Notes under the pieces: generated by a model
Databases searched by the model: none
What the model was told of the DNA's origin: nothing
Seen by the model: only the letters and a program-made list of their open reading frames with translations
From: Paramecium octaurelia
Lineage: Eukaryota; Ciliophora; Oligohymenophorea; Peniculida; Parameciidae
Direction: 5' to 3'
DNA length: 64,000 nt
NCBI GenBank assembly: GCA_905182995.1
Contig: CAJJDP010000044.1
Coordinates: 381,060 to 445,059 of the forward strand
Shown here: positions 62,311 to 64,000 of the stretch, piece by piece
Numbering within the stretch: position 1 is the stretch's first letter
Layout of the letters: the number at the start of each line of letters is the position of its first letter
Translations under genes and position numbers: made by a program

Positions 62311-62713
62311 ATTTTATTAAATCAATCTTTGTTTCTTAATTTTCAGCTGTTAATCGAATAATAATATTAATATTAATTAATTTATTTTTTTTTTTATTTT
62401 AGATTTCATCTCTCATGTTATGATCACAAATTATCAAATTTACCTGTTTCTCAAAATTCTGTTTAATTTTAAAAATATATAAATATATTAGCATATTTTT
62501 ATAACAATTTAATAAATTTCAAGTTAAAATTTATATTAAATAAGTGTCATCTTGATCTCAACGAAATGAAGGTGTGCCTTAAAATCTTATTTATTAATAA
62601 AATTTTTCTATGATGGATACTTAAAGCATATAAGAAATATACAATATAAAATTATTATTGAAGTAATTAAATAGCAACATTAAAGTGGCTAGTTAGTCTA
62701 TAAATAGAAAATT

Positions 62714-63171
62714 TCAATTTAATTTTTTGTGCTTAGATTGTTTCTTTCTTTACTCTTAACCATTTTGAAGGTCATCTTTGATGTAGCGCAATCTTTTATA
62801 ATATCTATTTTTTATCATATTCATTGTTTTTCCAGGAAAGGACTTTACTATTTTATTAAAGTTGGGTCCCACTTACTATACTAATTCTAAGATTCTTTTA
62901 TCCTCTTGATATGTGAATCTAAACAGCAATAATTTATTAGGGTCATTAAATACCTTTAATCATTAATTCTTCTTTTGACAATTTATTATTTAAATTGAAA
63001 ATCCTCGCCAGGTTATTAATTTTAGATTAAGGAGTTGAGTAAGTGTTCTAATGATTCATCATTTTATCCAAATTAGGATTGTCTAATAAAATAAAATATT
63101 TTCTTATACTATTCTGATTGATCATTCCTCTCACCATTCGTTGGCTATTTGATGAATATTTCATCATCCAT
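62714..63171 (-). CDS. Single Myb/SANT-domain protein
   Basis: About 131 residues. The C-terminal half is one Myb/SANT repeat: RFTYQEDKRILELVQQVGPN, then FNKIVKSFPGKTMNMIKNRY; a helix-turn-helix with Arg/Lys-rich recognition helix, likely DNA-binding. A Gln/Asn-rich head precedes it and a basic tail (EQRKKQSKHKKLN) follows. Introns 63083-63109 (27 nt) and 62919-62953 (35 nt, the longest well-supported here). Confidence 0.85.
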
Positions 63172-63372
63172 TATTTTTTATATTTTATTTTATTTTATAA
63201 GATTCTTCAATAAATTGATCATTATATAATTCAAATTATTTCTCAGTATAATTGTAGAAGAAAAATCACAATCAAATTATTAATATTTTTATTTATATGA
63301 AATTTAGAATTTAATATTAAATAATAAAGAGCAAACTTAGATGTCCATTCAAATTATTAATCTAAGTTTAAT

Positions 63373-63792
63373 TCAATTCCAAATTTATAACTTTTACAGA
63401 TGAAACCTTTAAGCATATTTAGTAAACATTCCAATTTCTTGATTTTTCACCTCCTCAACCCTCTATCTTGAAGCCAAATTGATTTTATTATTATTCTTGT
63501 AGAAGGAATTTCGAAATCCAATATGCTTCTCGAATTAACCCATATGAACAGGTGATTTGTGAACAGTCTACTATCTCTGCCTTGTCTTTATTAATGGTTT
63601 CAATTAAGCTTTTTACAAAGTTGGCGATATTTGCTTCGGTTAGTCAGGTATTTATTTATCTGAATCCAAATCTTCGTCAGCCTCATTAATTTGAAATGGA
63701 TTAGTTCCTTCCATTTCTCCATAAAGTAATGGCACCCTTTTGAAATTACATCCATAAATTTAATCAAGGGTTATTCTGTCTGAATCTATCAT
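63373..63792 (-). CDS. Small hypothetical protein
   Basis: Intronless frame of 139 codons: acidic first half (NEADEDLDSDKQIPDQPKQ), basic second half (GFRNSFYKNNNKINLASRQR). No family recognised. Confidence 0.6.
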
Positions 63793-63893
63793 GAGGAAAT
63801 TTCTAATAAATCCAATATTAAATATATAAAATTAAAATAGTTAAAGTAAATAAAGTGAAAAACATATCAATTTTCAAAAAAATAATCTATAAA

Positions 63894-64000
63894 TCAATTA
63901 CGTCTAGTGCAACCAAAATTTTAGAATAGAGTCTAAAAGAACCCTCCTTCTTTTTTTTGAGAATTATCTGTTCTTCTGGTTATTCTATTTTAAATGGGAG
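63894..64000 (-). CDS. Partial CDS, C-terminal end of a gene beyond the window
   Basis: A frame open to the window edge, ending ..GGFFQTLFQNFGCTRRN then TGA (complement of 63894-63896). Too short for a family call. Confidence 0.4.

Overview
The window reads as macronuclear DNA of a Paramecium-like oligohymenophorean ciliate. Long open frames appear only when TAA and TAG are read as glutamine and TGA as the sole stop. Introns are 19-35 nt long. Genes are packed tail to head with very short spacers, and the sequence is strongly AT-rich. All CDS calls below use that code. Protein families were recognised by eye from motifs; no search was run, and intron positions are inferred from frame continuity plus GT..AG ends.

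Left part (1-25.8 kb): a partial gene, a malectin-like ER lectin, a RING-type membrane protein, the tRNA m7G46 methyltransferase TRM8/METTL1, a thioredoxin-like protein, Q/N-rich and coiled-coil proteins, a LITAF-domain protein, a large C2-like protein spoiled by an assembly duplication around the single N at 11355, mitochondrial ATP synthase alpha, a cyclic-nucleotide phosphodiesterase, acylphosphatase, a TMEM17-type transition-zone protein and dynein light chain roadblock.

Middle part (26-44 kb): a 3.8-kb gene joining an RCC1-like N-terminus to a glutamine-rich coiled coil, a threonine dehydratase with an ACT-like tail, an N-myristoylatable MORN-repeat protein, several small hypotheticals, an HP1-like chromodomain protein, a coiled-coil gene, an MFSD1-like transporter and a C2/coiled-coil gene.

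Right part (44-64 kb): a two-pass Cache-type sensor with no visible output enzyme, a second MORN protein, a cyclic-nucleotide-gated K+ channel with a CCHC knuckle, an HMG-box protein, an unusual cyclophilin-FBPase fusion, an SLC22-like transporter, a ULK/ATG1-like kinase, a NOTUM/pectin-acetylesterase-like secreted hydrolase, a single-Myb protein and small hypotheticals.

Several genes fit a ciliated cell (roadblock, TMEM17-like, PPIL6-like cyclophilin, thioredoxin-like, MORN and coiled-coil proteins), but no operon-like or defence-like cluster is evident. The most notable items are the cyclophilin-FBPase fusion, the N-flanked 1382-bp exact duplication, start codons of divergent genes lying only 9-24 bp apart, and the mix of AAG/GAG/CAG as well as TAG intron ends.
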